A DNA stretch of 6,183 bases from DASUUR01 sp036373975 (GCA_036373975.1 DASUUR010000044.1:1-6183); one strand, 5' to 3'; shown: positions 1 through 5,380, numbered from the stretch's first letter. Notes: generated by a model from the sequence alone, not told the origin. Program-made: numbers and translations.

Positions 1-153
1 CCTACCCCTAATGATACGGCAGTGCAGGAGTTGATTGCACCGTACAAGGCCGGCAAAGGGACGCTTCGTTTTTCGCTTACAGAGCCGATCCCTTACGATA
101 TTATTGAGCGTGTCACACAAGCCTTAGTAGACGATAGGACAACCACAAGATAA
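1..153 (+). CDS. DUF1801 (YdhG-like) protein, C-terminal fragment
   Basis: This is an open frame from base 1 to a TAA at 151-153. It encodes the last 50 residues of a protein whose start lies upstream of the window. The segment YKAGKGTLRFSLTEPIPYDI followed by IERV matches the characteristic C-terminal end of DUF1801 / YdhG-like proteins, where a Tyr-Lys-x-Gly-Lys-Gly turn leads into a beta strand and then a Pro-(I/L/M)-Pro-(Y/L)-(E/D)-L-I helix start. The family is small (about 110-140 residues), cytosolic and related in fold to the CyaY/YjbR-type domains; its biochemical role is not settled. The final DDRTTTR tail is not conserved in the family as I know it. The recognition is by motif memory, not by a search. 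No hairpin lies between this gene and the next, so some read-through into 223-579 is possible. Confidence 0.75.
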   Translation, partial: PTPNDTAVQELIAPYKAGKGTLRFSLTEPIPYDIIERVTQALVDDRTTTR

Positions 154-156
154 ATC

Positions 157-186
157 TTGACGCTTAGGGTGCGGGTGCGTTTTACT
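157..186 (+). promoter_or_regulatory. Probable sigma70-type promoter for 223-579
   Basis: TTGACG at 157-162 and TTTACT at 181-186 are separated by 18 bases, giving 5/6 and 4/6 matches to the -35 and -10 consensus. Transcription would start near 193 and leave a leader of about 30 bases. A small inverted repeat (TTACT 182-186 / AGTAA 191-195) overlaps the -10. The -35 begins four bases after the previous stop codon. Moderate support. Confidence 0.45.
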
Positions 187-222
187 TAGCAGTAAGCCTT
201 ATCTCTTAGAGGGAGCAGAAGA

Positions 223-579
223 GTGGAAGCTCTGAAGATCAGCGTTGGCGCCCGTAGCAACAACCCGCGGGTTCTGCTGCGTTTTGACTGCATCGCCGCG
301 GTCAAAGATATGGTCTACAAAGTTGTAGATCGTCTGTTTGTGGAGGATCGACTTTCGGTGGGCAGTAAGCTCGCTTGGACGCCTTTTGGTGAGCTGCTGC
401 TTGTGTTGCCGCATAGCCTCGACGTGGACGATATGATCAAGTTGCTCGAGGAGAGCTGCATCAAAGCGGGTGTCAGCGCGACGCGACGCGATATGAGCGA
501 GGGTGATTACTCCTCGCTATCTACCCATGTCGTGGGCTTGATGATGCAGCGCCAGCGGCACCGATACCGCCTATCTTAG
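223..579 (+). CDS. Unknown small protein D (118 aa)
   Basis: I do not recognise this protein. The start is a GTG at 223, supported by a good Shine-Dalgarno (AGAGGGA, 208-214) eight bases upstream; the stop is TAG. It has no signal peptide or membrane segment, so it is probably cytosolic. Its pattern is alternating: a helix around residues 24-40, a hydrophobic strand GELLLVL (56-62), a DVDD-started helix (67-82), then KAGVSA. The tail (108-118) is rich in Arg, Gln and His. The layout matches protein B at 4996-5373: Pro15 and Leu18-Leu19-Arg20 fall at identical positions, GELLLVL (56-62) aligns with GELILVL (59-65), and both follow with an Asp-Val-started helix. I infer it is a diverged member of the same family, although it lacks the Pro23 motif and the C-terminal Trp. 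It appears to have its own promoter and ends before a strong hairpin. Confidence 0.75.
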   Translation: MEALKISVGARSNNPRVLLRFDCIAAVKDMVYKVVDRLFVEDRLSVGSKLAWTPFGELLLVLPHSLDVDDMIKLLEESCIKAGVSATRRDMSEGDYSSLSTHVVGLMMQRQRHRYRLS

Positions 580-608
580 GCTCCATCTTTGTCACAGGTA
601 AGGAACAA

Positions 609-642
609 GCGGCATGGCTCTGGAGACCCAGAGCCATGCCGC
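609..642. terminator. Hairpin between convergent genes, likely bidirectional terminator
   Basis: This is a perfect 15-bp stem (609-623 pairing with 628-642) with a four-base AGAC loop, between the stop of 223-579 and the stop of the minus-strand gene 653-1162. On the minus strand the hairpin is followed by a T-rich stretch (TTGTTCCTT), so it best fits a terminator for 653-1162. On the plus strand no T-tract follows, so termination there would rest on the stem alone. Confidence 0.75.
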
Positions 643-652
643 TGGTGTGCCA

Positions 653-1162
653 CTACAGGAGGGCGGCACCAATGCCCGCCTTCTGCATGCGGTTCAGCAG
701 GGCATTCATCGAACGCTCAGGGCTGCCATCAACCAGGAAGCTGAGGGTGTAGCTTGAGGTGAACGCTGACTGATCGCTCACGCCCTCAATCCTGCTCAGA
801 AGGGTTCCAGCATGCATCATGTCTTGCGGATGCGGGCGACCCAAGAAGGTGAGGCTGACGCGGAAGCTTTTTCCTGTTTTGCGAACCTCATGCACAACCG
901 CAGTGAAAGCGGTAGCGCCAGGCTTGAGGAAGAGCGCTTGAAGTATGCTCAGAACGGGATAGTCATCACCGAAGATGCAGTCCGGGCGTTCCGTCTTGCA
1001 GACCAGTTGCTGACCGGTTTCCTCTAGCGTAAAGCTCTGAGGAAGCTTCCTCCTGATCTGATCAATCTGCCTCGGGCTGAAGCTCTGAGGCAGGATGTAG
1101 TCGGTGTGGTGCTTGTCAGCTCTTGGGGCCGGCAGGATGAAGTCTACCTTAGGGGTTGACAT
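653..1162 (-). CDS. Unknown protein (169 aa)
   Basis: I do not recognise this protein. The ATG at 1162-1160 is preceded by an ideal Shine-Dalgarno (AAGGAG, plus-strand 1169-1174) with six bases of spacing, so the start is secure; the stop is TAG. There is no signal peptide or membrane helix. The N-terminal quarter is Pro/His/Arg-rich and holds an exact repeat of LPQSF at residues 24-28 and 40-44. The C-terminal two thirds alternate hydrophobic strands and helices: FRVSLTFL (100-107), a helix near 114-126, YTLSFLVDG (138-146), then a helix ending KAGIGAALL at the C-terminus. The last strand-helix unit resembles the strand-helix-KAGVSA unit of protein D (56-86), and IRRKLPQSF loosely resembles the LRxIIPxEL motif of proteins A-C; these are weak resemblances, not demonstrated homology. 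It has its own promoter at 1195-1223 and a hairpin just after its stop. Confidence 0.8.
   Translation of the reverse strand: MSTPKVDFILPAPRADKHHTDYILPQSFSPRQIDQIRRKLPQSFTLEETGQQLVCKTERPDCIFGDDYPVLSILQALFLKPGATAFTAVVHEVRKTGKSFRVSLTFLGRPHPQDMMHAGTLLSRIEGVSDQSAFTSSYTLSFLVDGSPERSMNALLNRMQKAGIGAALL
1032..1090. repeat. Short in-frame direct repeat inside 653-1162
   Basis: AAGCTCTGAGG occurs at 1032-1042 and again at 1080-1090, exactly 48 bases (16 codons) apart. It encodes the two LPQSF copies on the minus strand. It may be the trace of a small internal duplication or simply a repeated linear motif. Confidence 0.5.
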
Positions 1163-1194
1163 CGCTAACTCCTTGGTCGTCAGTGAACTCGTCT

Positions 1195-1223
1195 ACTGTA
1201 GTCCTTCTGACTCCAGGAGTCAA
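1195..1223 (-). promoter_or_regulatory. Sigma70-type promoter of 653-1162
   Basis: Read on the minus strand, TTGACT (plus 1218-1223) is followed after exactly 17 bases by TACAGT (plus 1195-1200). These are 5/6 and 4/6 consensus matches at the optimal spacing. Transcription would begin near 1188, leaving a leader of about 25 bases that contains the AAGGAG ribosome binding site. Confidence 0.7.
1209..1221. promoter_or_regulatory. Candidate operator: 13-bp palindrome in the promoter spacer
   Basis: GACTCC-A-GGAGTC is a perfect inverted repeat (six-base arms, one central base). It sits in the -35/-10 spacer of the 653-1162 promoter and overlaps four bases of the -35 hexamer. A repressor bound here would block polymerase. 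The regulator is unknown, and I see no second copy of the site in the window. Confidence 0.4.
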
Positions 1224-1231
1224 TATTTATT

Positions 1232-1666
1232 TTAAGAATTCAACTTATTTATAGCTTTGTCAAGAGATTTTAGTTGCTGCTGTTGCTGCTGGATCATCTC
1301 GATAAGGTGCGTAAGCTGTTGGTGGATACTCTGAATATTAGCCTGCTGCTCTTTAATGGCACCAACTGCGTAGGGCAAAATATTGTTAGCATTTAAAAAT
1401 TTCTTTGGTGTGCCATCTTCCCACGGCTCAATCGTAACAAGCTCTGGCATAATTTCTTCAACCTCTTGGGCAATAAAACCGTAATTAGGCTTGCTGTTCG
1501 CATCGTCCTTCCACCGCCAAGTCACGGGTTTGAGTGCGAGTATTTTCTCGAGAGGGCTTTCAAGCGCCTCAACCTGCTCTTTTAATGTCATGTCGGAGCC
1601 GCCAGTGGGCATTTGCATGAAAGGGATAACACGGGTAACTGTAGGCTGTCTCATAATTCTTCTCAT
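1232..1666 (-). CDS. Orphan peptidase S74 / tail-fibre chaperone domain protein
   Basis: The protein (144 residues from 1666) is almost entirely an S74 intramolecular-chaperone auto-processing domain, normally the C-terminal domain of phage tail fibres and endosialidases, which trimerises, helps the fibre fold and then cleaves itself off. The diagnostic block starts at residue 24 with SDMTLK, keeping Ser24 and Lys29 at the spacing of the Ser-Lys dyad in the family SDxxLK motif. It continues with ILALKPVTWRWK, NYGFIAQEVEEIMPELV and ILPYAVGAIKEQQ, all typical of S74. Residues 111-142 form a clean heptad coiled coil (I111, I114, L118, L121, I125, L132, L135, I139, L142) with a run of six Gln in the middle. 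Only 23 residues precede the dyad serine, so there is no fibre to chaperone. The start is uncertain: ATG 1666 has no Shine-Dalgarno, while ATG 1654 (140 aa) follows a weak GAGAAG. The gene looks more AT-rich than its neighbours, hinting at acquisition from a phage or another genome. Confidence 0.85.
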   Translation of the reverse strand: MRRIMRQPTVTRVIPFMQMPTGGSDMTLKEQVEALESPLEKILALKPVTWRWKDDANSKPNYGFIAQEVEEIMPELVTIEPWEDGTPKKFLNANNILPYAVGAIKEQQANIQSIHQQLTHLIEMIQQQQQQLKSLDKAINKLNS

Positions 1667-1852
1667 ATTTAAATAGCTATATGTCTACGATAGGCTAAAA
1701 CGAGGCTGGGAAAAACTGCCTAGTTTTATTATTACGTAGTCTTAATAACAACTATTTAATGATAACACCTTTGCAAGTGAGATAATCATATTTGGTTTAG
1801 GTAATTATATTATTCCCAAAAATGTTGTGTGCTATAATAATTTTAGACTTTC
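1667..1852. other. AT-rich divergent intergenic region
   Basis: This 186-base spacer separates the divergent genes 1232-1666 (-) and 1853-3073 (+). It holds the extended -10 promoter of the plus-strand gene. I found no convincing -35/-10 pair for the minus-strand gene, no ORF with a ribosome binding site and no structured RNA. Confidence 0.6.
1830..1838 (+). promoter_or_regulatory. Extended -10 promoter of 1853-3073
   Basis: TGCTATAAT is a perfect extended -10 element (TG-n-TATAAT). The -35 region 17 bases upstream (TTATTC, 1810-1815) is poor, as is usual where an extended -10 is present. Initiation is expected near 1845, only about eight bases before the ATG at 1853. Confidence 0.75.
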
Positions 1853-3073
1853 ATGAATAAAACAAGTATAAAAAATGAATCATCTCAGTTGCTGCAGGAA
1901 CTGCGACTCCTTCGCAAAGGGAGTGGCTTAGTAGTCTGGAAACTCCATAGCACTCCTGCTATTCGGTTGGCGATTGCAAAACAATTAGGGGTCGGGGCGG
2001 ACAGCGTAACGGTCGACCAGATGCATTCCTACCTACTCTATGAACTGAGCGAACTAGGAACAGGCGAGCCAGCGCAAGCTTTGCGGAGCGCCTATGCTAT
2101 TGGACAGGGCGATAACCCCGAGAGTCTGACGCGGCGTCGGGCAGAGATATCCCTACGAGTTAATAGACATCCAGATACAATTAAGAATTACGAGAATCGC
2201 GCCCTGCAAGAACTAGTATTGCGCCTCACCAAGCATAGGGTGCCGTTACCGCAAGCATCGCAGCAAAGTCCCCGCCAGCCCCAGATTTACAAAGATCGTC
2301 TAAAGCGGGCATTGCAAAAGACGGTCACGGACGGTCTGGGTGGCCTGTATGAGCTAGGTACCCACTCAACTGAGGTCTTGCGCTGTTTTGGCCGCAACCC
2401 CACTCCATATCTCGATGCGAATATTGAATGCACGTTACTGCCTAGTGCACGAGGTGTCGACTGGTACAGTTTTCAGTATCGCCTAACGTTTCATACACCC
2501 AAAGAGTTTTTTCGGGTTGGTGTGGTGCGCTCTCTGCAGGATGCAACGGCTTTGATCTCGTCGGGACTCTTCGATGAGGTAACGCAGCTTAACCCCGGGG
2601 CAGACTTTACAATCGAAATCCCCACGATTATCTCGAGCTATCGCTTTATAATCCACGATACCGAAACGGGAGGACAGAGCCCGTTTTGGTTTACGGAACT
2701 TAGCGCAGAGGCGCAGCGCGATTGCCTGGACCGCATTTGGCAGGTAGACCCAGATAACTGCCGAATCCTTGAGGTACGTGTTCCCGCCACGACGCGGATT
2801 GAGTCTAGCCTATACGAATTACGCGCCACAATGGATATGCGGGTAGCTGAACACTATGCCTACTGGGAAACGCCTGGTTTTATGTACGTCAACTCCATTA
2901 CTATTGATGTTTCTCGCTTCCCGCAACGCAAAAAATGGAAGTTTTTCATGAAACCGTTCCTCGGAGCGGCTTTCCCGGTAATGCTAGAGCCAGAGGGCGA
3001 CAGATTTACTCTACCAGCTAGTAGCTGGCTCATGCCTGGTCACGGTGTGGCTATGATTTGGCAAGAAGCCTAA
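1853..3073 (+). CDS. HTH-like conserved hypothetical protein (406 aa)
   Basis: This is the longest gene in the window, a soluble protein with no signal peptide or membrane helix. The N-terminus (13-85) is helical: LRLLRKGSG, then a Leu/Ala-rich stretch ending LRSAYAIGQG. Residues 91-126 contain RRRAEISLRVNRHPDTIKNY followed by ENRALQELVLRL, which resembles the helix-turn-helix-like segment (RRxxxAxxLgvsxxTvRRxExxA) of a large group of actinobacterial and CPR hypothetical proteins. I therefore infer a DNA-binding or regulatory N-terminus. The rest (about 150-406) is a beta-rich domain I do not recognise, with many Phe/Trp/Tyr and an IEIPTII strand near 260; it could bind a ligand or a partner. 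The start is ATG 1853, with no Shine-Dalgarno and only a few bases of predicted leader, so translation is probably leaderless. It is monocistronic, ending in a strong terminator five bases after the TAA. It is divergent from the S74 gene, which it might regulate; that is speculation. Confidence 0.85.
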   Translation: MNKTSIKNESSQLLQELRLLRKGSGLVVWKLHSTPAIRLAIAKQLGVGADSVTVDQMHSYLLYELSELGTGEPAQALRSAYAIGQGDNPESLTRRRAEISLRVNRHPDTIKNYENRALQELVLRLTKHRVPLPQASQQSPRQPQIYKDRLKRALQKTVTDGLGGLYELGTHSTEVLRCFGRNPTPYLDANIECTLLPSARGVDWYSFQYRLTFHTPKEFFRVGVVRSLQDATALISSGLFDEVTQLNPGADFTIEIPTIISSYRFIIHDTETGGQSPFWFTELSAEAQRDCLDRIWQVDPDNCRILEVRVPATTRIESSLYELRATMDMRVAEHYAYWETPGFMYVNSITIDVSRFPQRKKWKFFMKPFLGAAFPVMLEPEGDRFTLPASSWLMPGHGVAMIWQEA

Positions 3074-3077
3074 ACAA

Positions 3078-3116
3078 AAGCCTACCCTCTGCAGTAGGGT
3101 AGGCTTAATGATTTTT
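3078..3116. terminator. Bidirectional intrinsic terminator
   Basis: An 11-bp perfect stem (3078-3088 pairing with 3096-3106) has a seven-base loop and lies between the stops of convergent genes 1853-3073 and 3127-3672. A TTTTT run (3112-3116) follows on the plus strand, and the complement of AAACAA (TTGTTT) follows directly on the minus strand, so both genes can end here. Confidence 0.85.
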
Positions 3117-3126
3117 GTAGCTAAAA

Positions 3127-3672
3127 TTATGGGCGAACAGCTTCGACTACGAGGTGCATGTCGTCGAGGCGGAAGTTTGGATTGCCAATCTTAGCGGCCT
3201 GTACTTGTACGCGGTAGGTACCAGCAGGCAAGAAGCTTCGGGTGTTTCGCTCAATAGCGTGACCTTCCCATAGGTCAGCACCCGGGCTGTCAAACGCAAA
3301 ATCAAGCCCAGATTGTGGGTAGAGCTCGGTGGTTGCACCGGCAGAGTTGATTACCACAATACGTACTGAGCACCATGAGCCGCCTGTACAGTTAGATTCG
3401 GCTGTAAAGCGTGCGTCAAGAAGGCGAGAGGTGCCAGAAGGAACGGTGACGGTTCGCACCATTCCTGGTACATTCACCCAGACACCTGATGGCGTTGCTG
3501 CGGGTACATTATACGCAACATCGTTTGTTGCAAAATACTGTCGATCGCTAAAGGTACCTGTTGAGTTGGTAACCAAAGCGTATACCGAGCCGGCGCCAAC
3601 GCCGACAACAACCGCTGCGACGGCGACAAATGCACCAAGCATCTTCTTTGATTTTTTAAGGGCTGCGAGCAT
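3127..3672 (-). CDS. Small secreted or membrane-anchored beta-sandwich-like protein
   Basis: The 181-residue product begins with a classic export signal: KKSKK at 6-10, a hydrophobic Ala/Val/Gly core at 11-31, and SVYA at 29-32, a possible signal peptidase I site. If it is not cleaved, the segment would anchor the protein with the rest outside. The mature part is Thr/Val/Asn-rich and strand-forming, without catalytic motifs I can identify. NCTGGSWCSVRIV at 94-106 has two Cys six residues apart, likely a disulfide loop. PAGTYRVQVQ (149-158) and FRLDDMHLVVE (167-177) resemble the closing strands of extracellular beta-sandwich proteins seen in secreted actinobacterial and CPR hypotheticals. The start ATG at 3672 has an AAGGAG ribosome binding site (plus 3678-3683) five bases away. 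The gene is monocistronic and ends at the shared terminator at 3078-3116. A surface-exposed structural or adhesive role is possible but not shown. Confidence 0.85.
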   Translation of the reverse strand: MLAALKKSKKMLGAFVAVAAVVVGVGAGSVYALVTNSTGTFSDRQYFATNDVAYNVPAATPSGVWVNVPGMVRTVTVPSGTSRLLDARFTAESNCTGGSWCSVRIVVINSAGATTELYPQSGLDFAFDSPGADLWEGHAIERNTRSFLPAGTYRVQVQAAKIGNPNFRLDDMHLVVEAVRP

Positions 3673-3790
3673 ATGCTCTCCTTTTCTGGGGCTAGTCCCC
3701 TGTATTACTTAGGTTGATAATCTTGCCGCTTTTATTAAAAATAATTACAAGACGCTCAACTACACTATTATTGACCCATCGAGTTTAATT

Positions 3791-3802
3791 AACAACGTTG
3801 TT
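3791..3802. promoter_or_regulatory. Perfect 12-bp palindrome, possible operator
   Basis: AACAACGTTGTT is its own reverse complement and lies roughly midway between the divergent starts at 3672 and 3918. Such a site could bind a dimeric regulator acting on either gene. In an AT-rich spacer a 12-bp palindrome may also occur by chance. Confidence 0.3.
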
Positions 3803-3858
3803 TTATTGATTTTTTATTAACTAGCATGGATTTTGACAGTTTGCCACTCAAGAAATTA

Positions 3859-3887
3859 TTGACTCAACAAAAGAAAGATTATTAAAT
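3859..3887 (+). promoter_or_regulatory. Sigma70-type promoter of the 3918-4881 operon
   Basis: TTGACT (3859-3864) and TTAAAT (3882-3887) are spaced by 17 bases. Initiation is expected near 3895, giving a leader of about 23 bases. A further TTGACA at 3833-3838 with a weak TATTGA (3857-3862) 18 bases on could be a second upstream promoter. Confidence 0.6.
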
Positions 3888-3917
3888 ATATACGTCCCGA
3901 TTTCTTGAGATTGGAGC

Positions 3918-4499
3918 ATGGTGTTTACTCCCCACCAGTTGGCAGACCTCCTGGCTGTCGGGTTCAACTGGCTCAACCAGGAGAAGCCCAACACGCCACG
4001 GCGTGCTGCCATGGTGTTTCGCGCGCTGTGCCGTGCAGGGTTGATGACCGAGAAGCAGCGCAAGCAGATTGCCACTAACCTCGACAACGTCGAGGTGATC
4101 TGGCGTCAGATGGTGCATGTTGTGCAGGTCGACAAAAAGCCTGGTAGGGCTGATGTTCGGGCTCTGCGGGAAGAGGACAAGCGCTTTGTGCTGCTGGTGA
4201 TGCCGCAAGGTAAGCCCGACGCCTCTCGTGTTCTGGGAGCGAATGGCTACTTCTTCATTTTGACCGAGCGTGGTGAAGATGAGGCCTACGAGCTCGAAGC
4301 GGCCTATGGGAGCGTCATAGATAAAAAGCGGTTTATGGCCGCATGGAGCAAAGCGATCGAAGAATCCGGCATACAGCACGGAGAGCTTGAGCGGCGCCAG
4401 TCGCGAAAGAACGCTGCAAGGCTGAAGGCCACCGAGCCAACTGACATCGTCGTGCCGCCGGCACGAGTCACCGAAGGTGACTGGGACTGGAATGACTAG
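3918..4499 (+). CDS. Unknown protein, first gene of a two-gene operon (193 aa)
   Basis: I do not recognise this protein. It is soluble and charged, without a signal peptide or membrane segment. Residues 1-70 are helical and Arg/Lys-rich (HQLADLL, then PRRAAMVFRALCRAGLMTEKQR). A central part has strands RFVLLVMPQG (89-98) and NGYFFILTERG (109-119), then helices (123-150) and a basic ERRQSRKNAARLK segment (158-170). The end is acidic and aromatic (EGDWDWND). A mixed alpha-beta domain with a flexible charged tail seems likely. The start is ATG 3918 or GTG 3921: the GGAG at 3913-3916 is one base from the ATG and four from the GTG, unusually tight for either. The next gene starts 16 bases after its TAG, so the two are co-transcribed from 3859-3887 and may work together. 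The minus strand also carries a long open frame here, which I treat as a shadow. Confidence 0.8.
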   Translation: MVFTPHQLADLLAVGFNWLNQEKPNTPRRAAMVFRALCRAGLMTEKQRKQIATNLDNVEVIWRQMVHVVQVDKKPGRADVRALREEDKRFVLLVMPQGKPDASRVLGANGYFFILTERGEDEAYELEAAYGSVIDKKRFMAAWSKAIEESGIQHGELERRQSRKNAARLKATEPTDIVVPPARVTEGDWDWND

Positions 4500-4515
4500 A
4501 TGAAGGGTGCACGTC

Positions 4516-4881
4516 ATGCCTGATGAGAAGCTGTTCGATGCGTTCGATCTTTCCTCGACGGACGTCAACGACTTGCGGGAGATCATCCCGGAGTCCTTGT
4601 TGGCGGCGCTGGACGCCCTGATAGCACGAGACCAGCCATTTCTTGTGCGTGTTGGTCTTGCGGAGGACTTCATCTTCAGTCTGCACTGTGGCGCGAAAGA
4701 CTTTGTGCTACAGGTTTCCAAGGTGAATGGCCTGACCCTGGCTGAGGCGAAGGCGGTTGAGGCCAGGTACGTCACCGGGGACGTTGTGGGCTGGCCCCGG
4801 GCAAAGAAGGGTCAGCCGAAGGCCGACGCCCTTCTTGCCGGCAACCGGGACAACAAGAAGAACTGGTGGGATGGGTTCTAA
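4516..4881 (+). CDS. Unknown small protein A, tandem-paralogue family (121 aa)
   Basis: I do not recognise this protein. I start it at ATG 4516, not at the upstream in-frame GTG 4507, because GAAGGG (4502-4507) is a proper Shine-Dalgarno eight bases before the ATG and the GTG would overlap it. It is acidic at the N-terminus and soluble. Motifs shared with its downstream neighbours are LREIIPESLL (20-29), a central strand-rich stretch (FIFSLHCGAKDFVLQV, 52-67), and a tail with WPRAKKG (93-99), ADALLAGN (103-110) and DN....WW ending in DGF. WPxAKxG and DN...W also occur in B. It is the second gene of the 3918-4881 operon and is followed by a very strong terminator. The function is unknown; the family appears to be a single small domain of about 120 residues. 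Confidence 0.8.
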   Translation: MPDEKLFDAFDLSSTDVNDLREIIPESLLAALDALIARDQPFLVRVGLAEDFIFSLHCGAKDFVLQVSKVNGLTLAEAKAVEARYVTGDVVGWPRAKKGQPKADALLAGNRDNKKNWWDGF

Positions 4882-4888
4882 CGAGCCC

Positions 4889-4929
4889 AAAAGCCCTGAT
4901 CGCGACAACCGTTGCGATCAGGGCTTTTT
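4889..4929 (+). terminator. Strong intrinsic terminator of the 3918-4881 operon
   Basis: Bases 4889-4906 pair with 4911-4928 in an 18-bp stem (one G-T pair) closed by a four-base loop, and the 3' arm runs into TTTTT (4925-4929). It begins seven bases after the stop of gene A. This is the clearest intrinsic terminator in the window. Confidence 0.92.
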
Positions 4930-4931
4930 CA

Positions 4932-4960
4932 TTTACAAATACAGGAGTGTGAATTATTAT
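4932..4960 (+). promoter_or_regulatory. Sigma70-type promoter of 4996-5373
   Basis: TTTACA (4932-4937) and TATTAT (4955-4960) are each 5/6 consensus matches with an ideal 17-base spacer, placed just after the previous terminator. Initiation is expected near 4967, with a leader of about 30 bases. Confidence 0.75.
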
Positions 4961-4995
4961 AGCGAAGCCACCGCTCATACTACGAGGGATACGTA

Positions 4996-5373
4996 ATGGA
5001 GCTAATCTTTGATGCCGTTCACATCACTGGCCGGAAGCCTGAGGCCTTGTTGCGACTGGTGCCCTGCGATCTTCACAACACCTTCAAGGCAATCTTGCAG
5101 CAAAAAATTCCGTTCAAATCCCCGCTGGGCCAAGTAGGTGAGTACCAGGCATATGTGCAATGTAATCCAGGTGAGCTGATCCTTGTGCTGAGGAGCCGCG
5201 AGGGCATCGACGTGCCGCGCGCTCGTACAATCGAAAACTGGGCCCATACCTTTGGCTGCAGGTCACTATTGGTGTGGCCGCTTGCCAAGCACGGCAGGGA
5301 GTACCAAGATGTAGTGCGGCGACTCGCTCAAAGCAAATACGACAACCAACATTGGAGCACTGGCCTTGTTTGA
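4996..5373 (+). CDS. Unknown small protein B, tandem-paralogue family (125 aa)
   Basis: I do not recognise this protein. ATG 4996 has GAGGGA (4984-4989) six bases upstream; the stop is TGA. It is soluble, with no export signal. Family motifs are ALLRLVPCDLHNTF (17-30), equivalent to LREIIPESLL in A and LRTIIPKELHERF in C; SPLGQ (42-46), matching HSIGQ in C; the strand GELILVL (59-65), also found as GELLLVL in protein D; and the tail VWPLAKHG (93-100) with DN..HW (116-120), matching A. B thus links the A/C group with the gene at 223-579. It is transcribed alone, with its own promoter (4932-4960) and terminator (5381-5411). The two internal Cys (24 and 56) are not conserved in A or C, so they are unlikely to be catalytic. 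Confidence 0.82.
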   Translation: MELIFDAVHITGRKPEALLRLVPCDLHNTFKAILQQKIPFKSPLGQVGEYQAYVQCNPGELILVLRSREGIDVPRARTIENWAHTFGCRSLLVWPLAKHGREYQDVVRRLAQSKYDNQHWSTGLV

Positions 5374-5380
5374 GGTGGTA

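Larger units (their letters stand above)
3673..3917. other. AT-rich divergent regulatory region
   Basis: This 245-base spacer lies between the divergent genes 3127-3672 (-) and 3918-4499 (+). It contains the plus-strand promoter at 3859-3887, a second -35-like TTGACA at 3833-3838, and the palindrome at 3791-3802. For the minus-strand gene the only candidate I see is a weak TTGAGC-16-TAATAA pair near 3733-3760. No coding frame or RNA gene is evident. Confidence 0.6.

Noticed and set aside
1039..1052. 14-bp palindrome GAGGAAGCTTCCTC
   Set aside because: It lies inside the coding region of 653-1162 with no promoter near it, so it is most simply a chance palindrome.
3329..3712. Plus-strand open frame antisense to the secreted-protein gene
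   Set aside because: The minus-strand frame has an ideal ribosome binding site, a clear export signal and a terminator. The plus-strand frame has none of these.
4507..4515. GTG at 4507 as the start of gene A
   Set aside because: It overlaps the GAAGGG ribosome binding site, which is ideally placed for ATG 4516.
3882..4775. A 297-codon minus-strand open frame antisense to genes 3918-4499 and 4516-4881
   Set aside because: Its product is Ser/Arg/Leu/His/Pro-rich and low in normal domain patterns, typical of an antisense shadow of moderately GC-rich genes. The plus-strand genes have a promoter, a ribosome binding site for A, and a strong terminator in the right direction.
3918..4881. Toxin-antitoxin pair
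   Set aside because: Two small co-transcribed genes fit the layout, but neither protein shows a motif of any toxin or antitoxin family I know.
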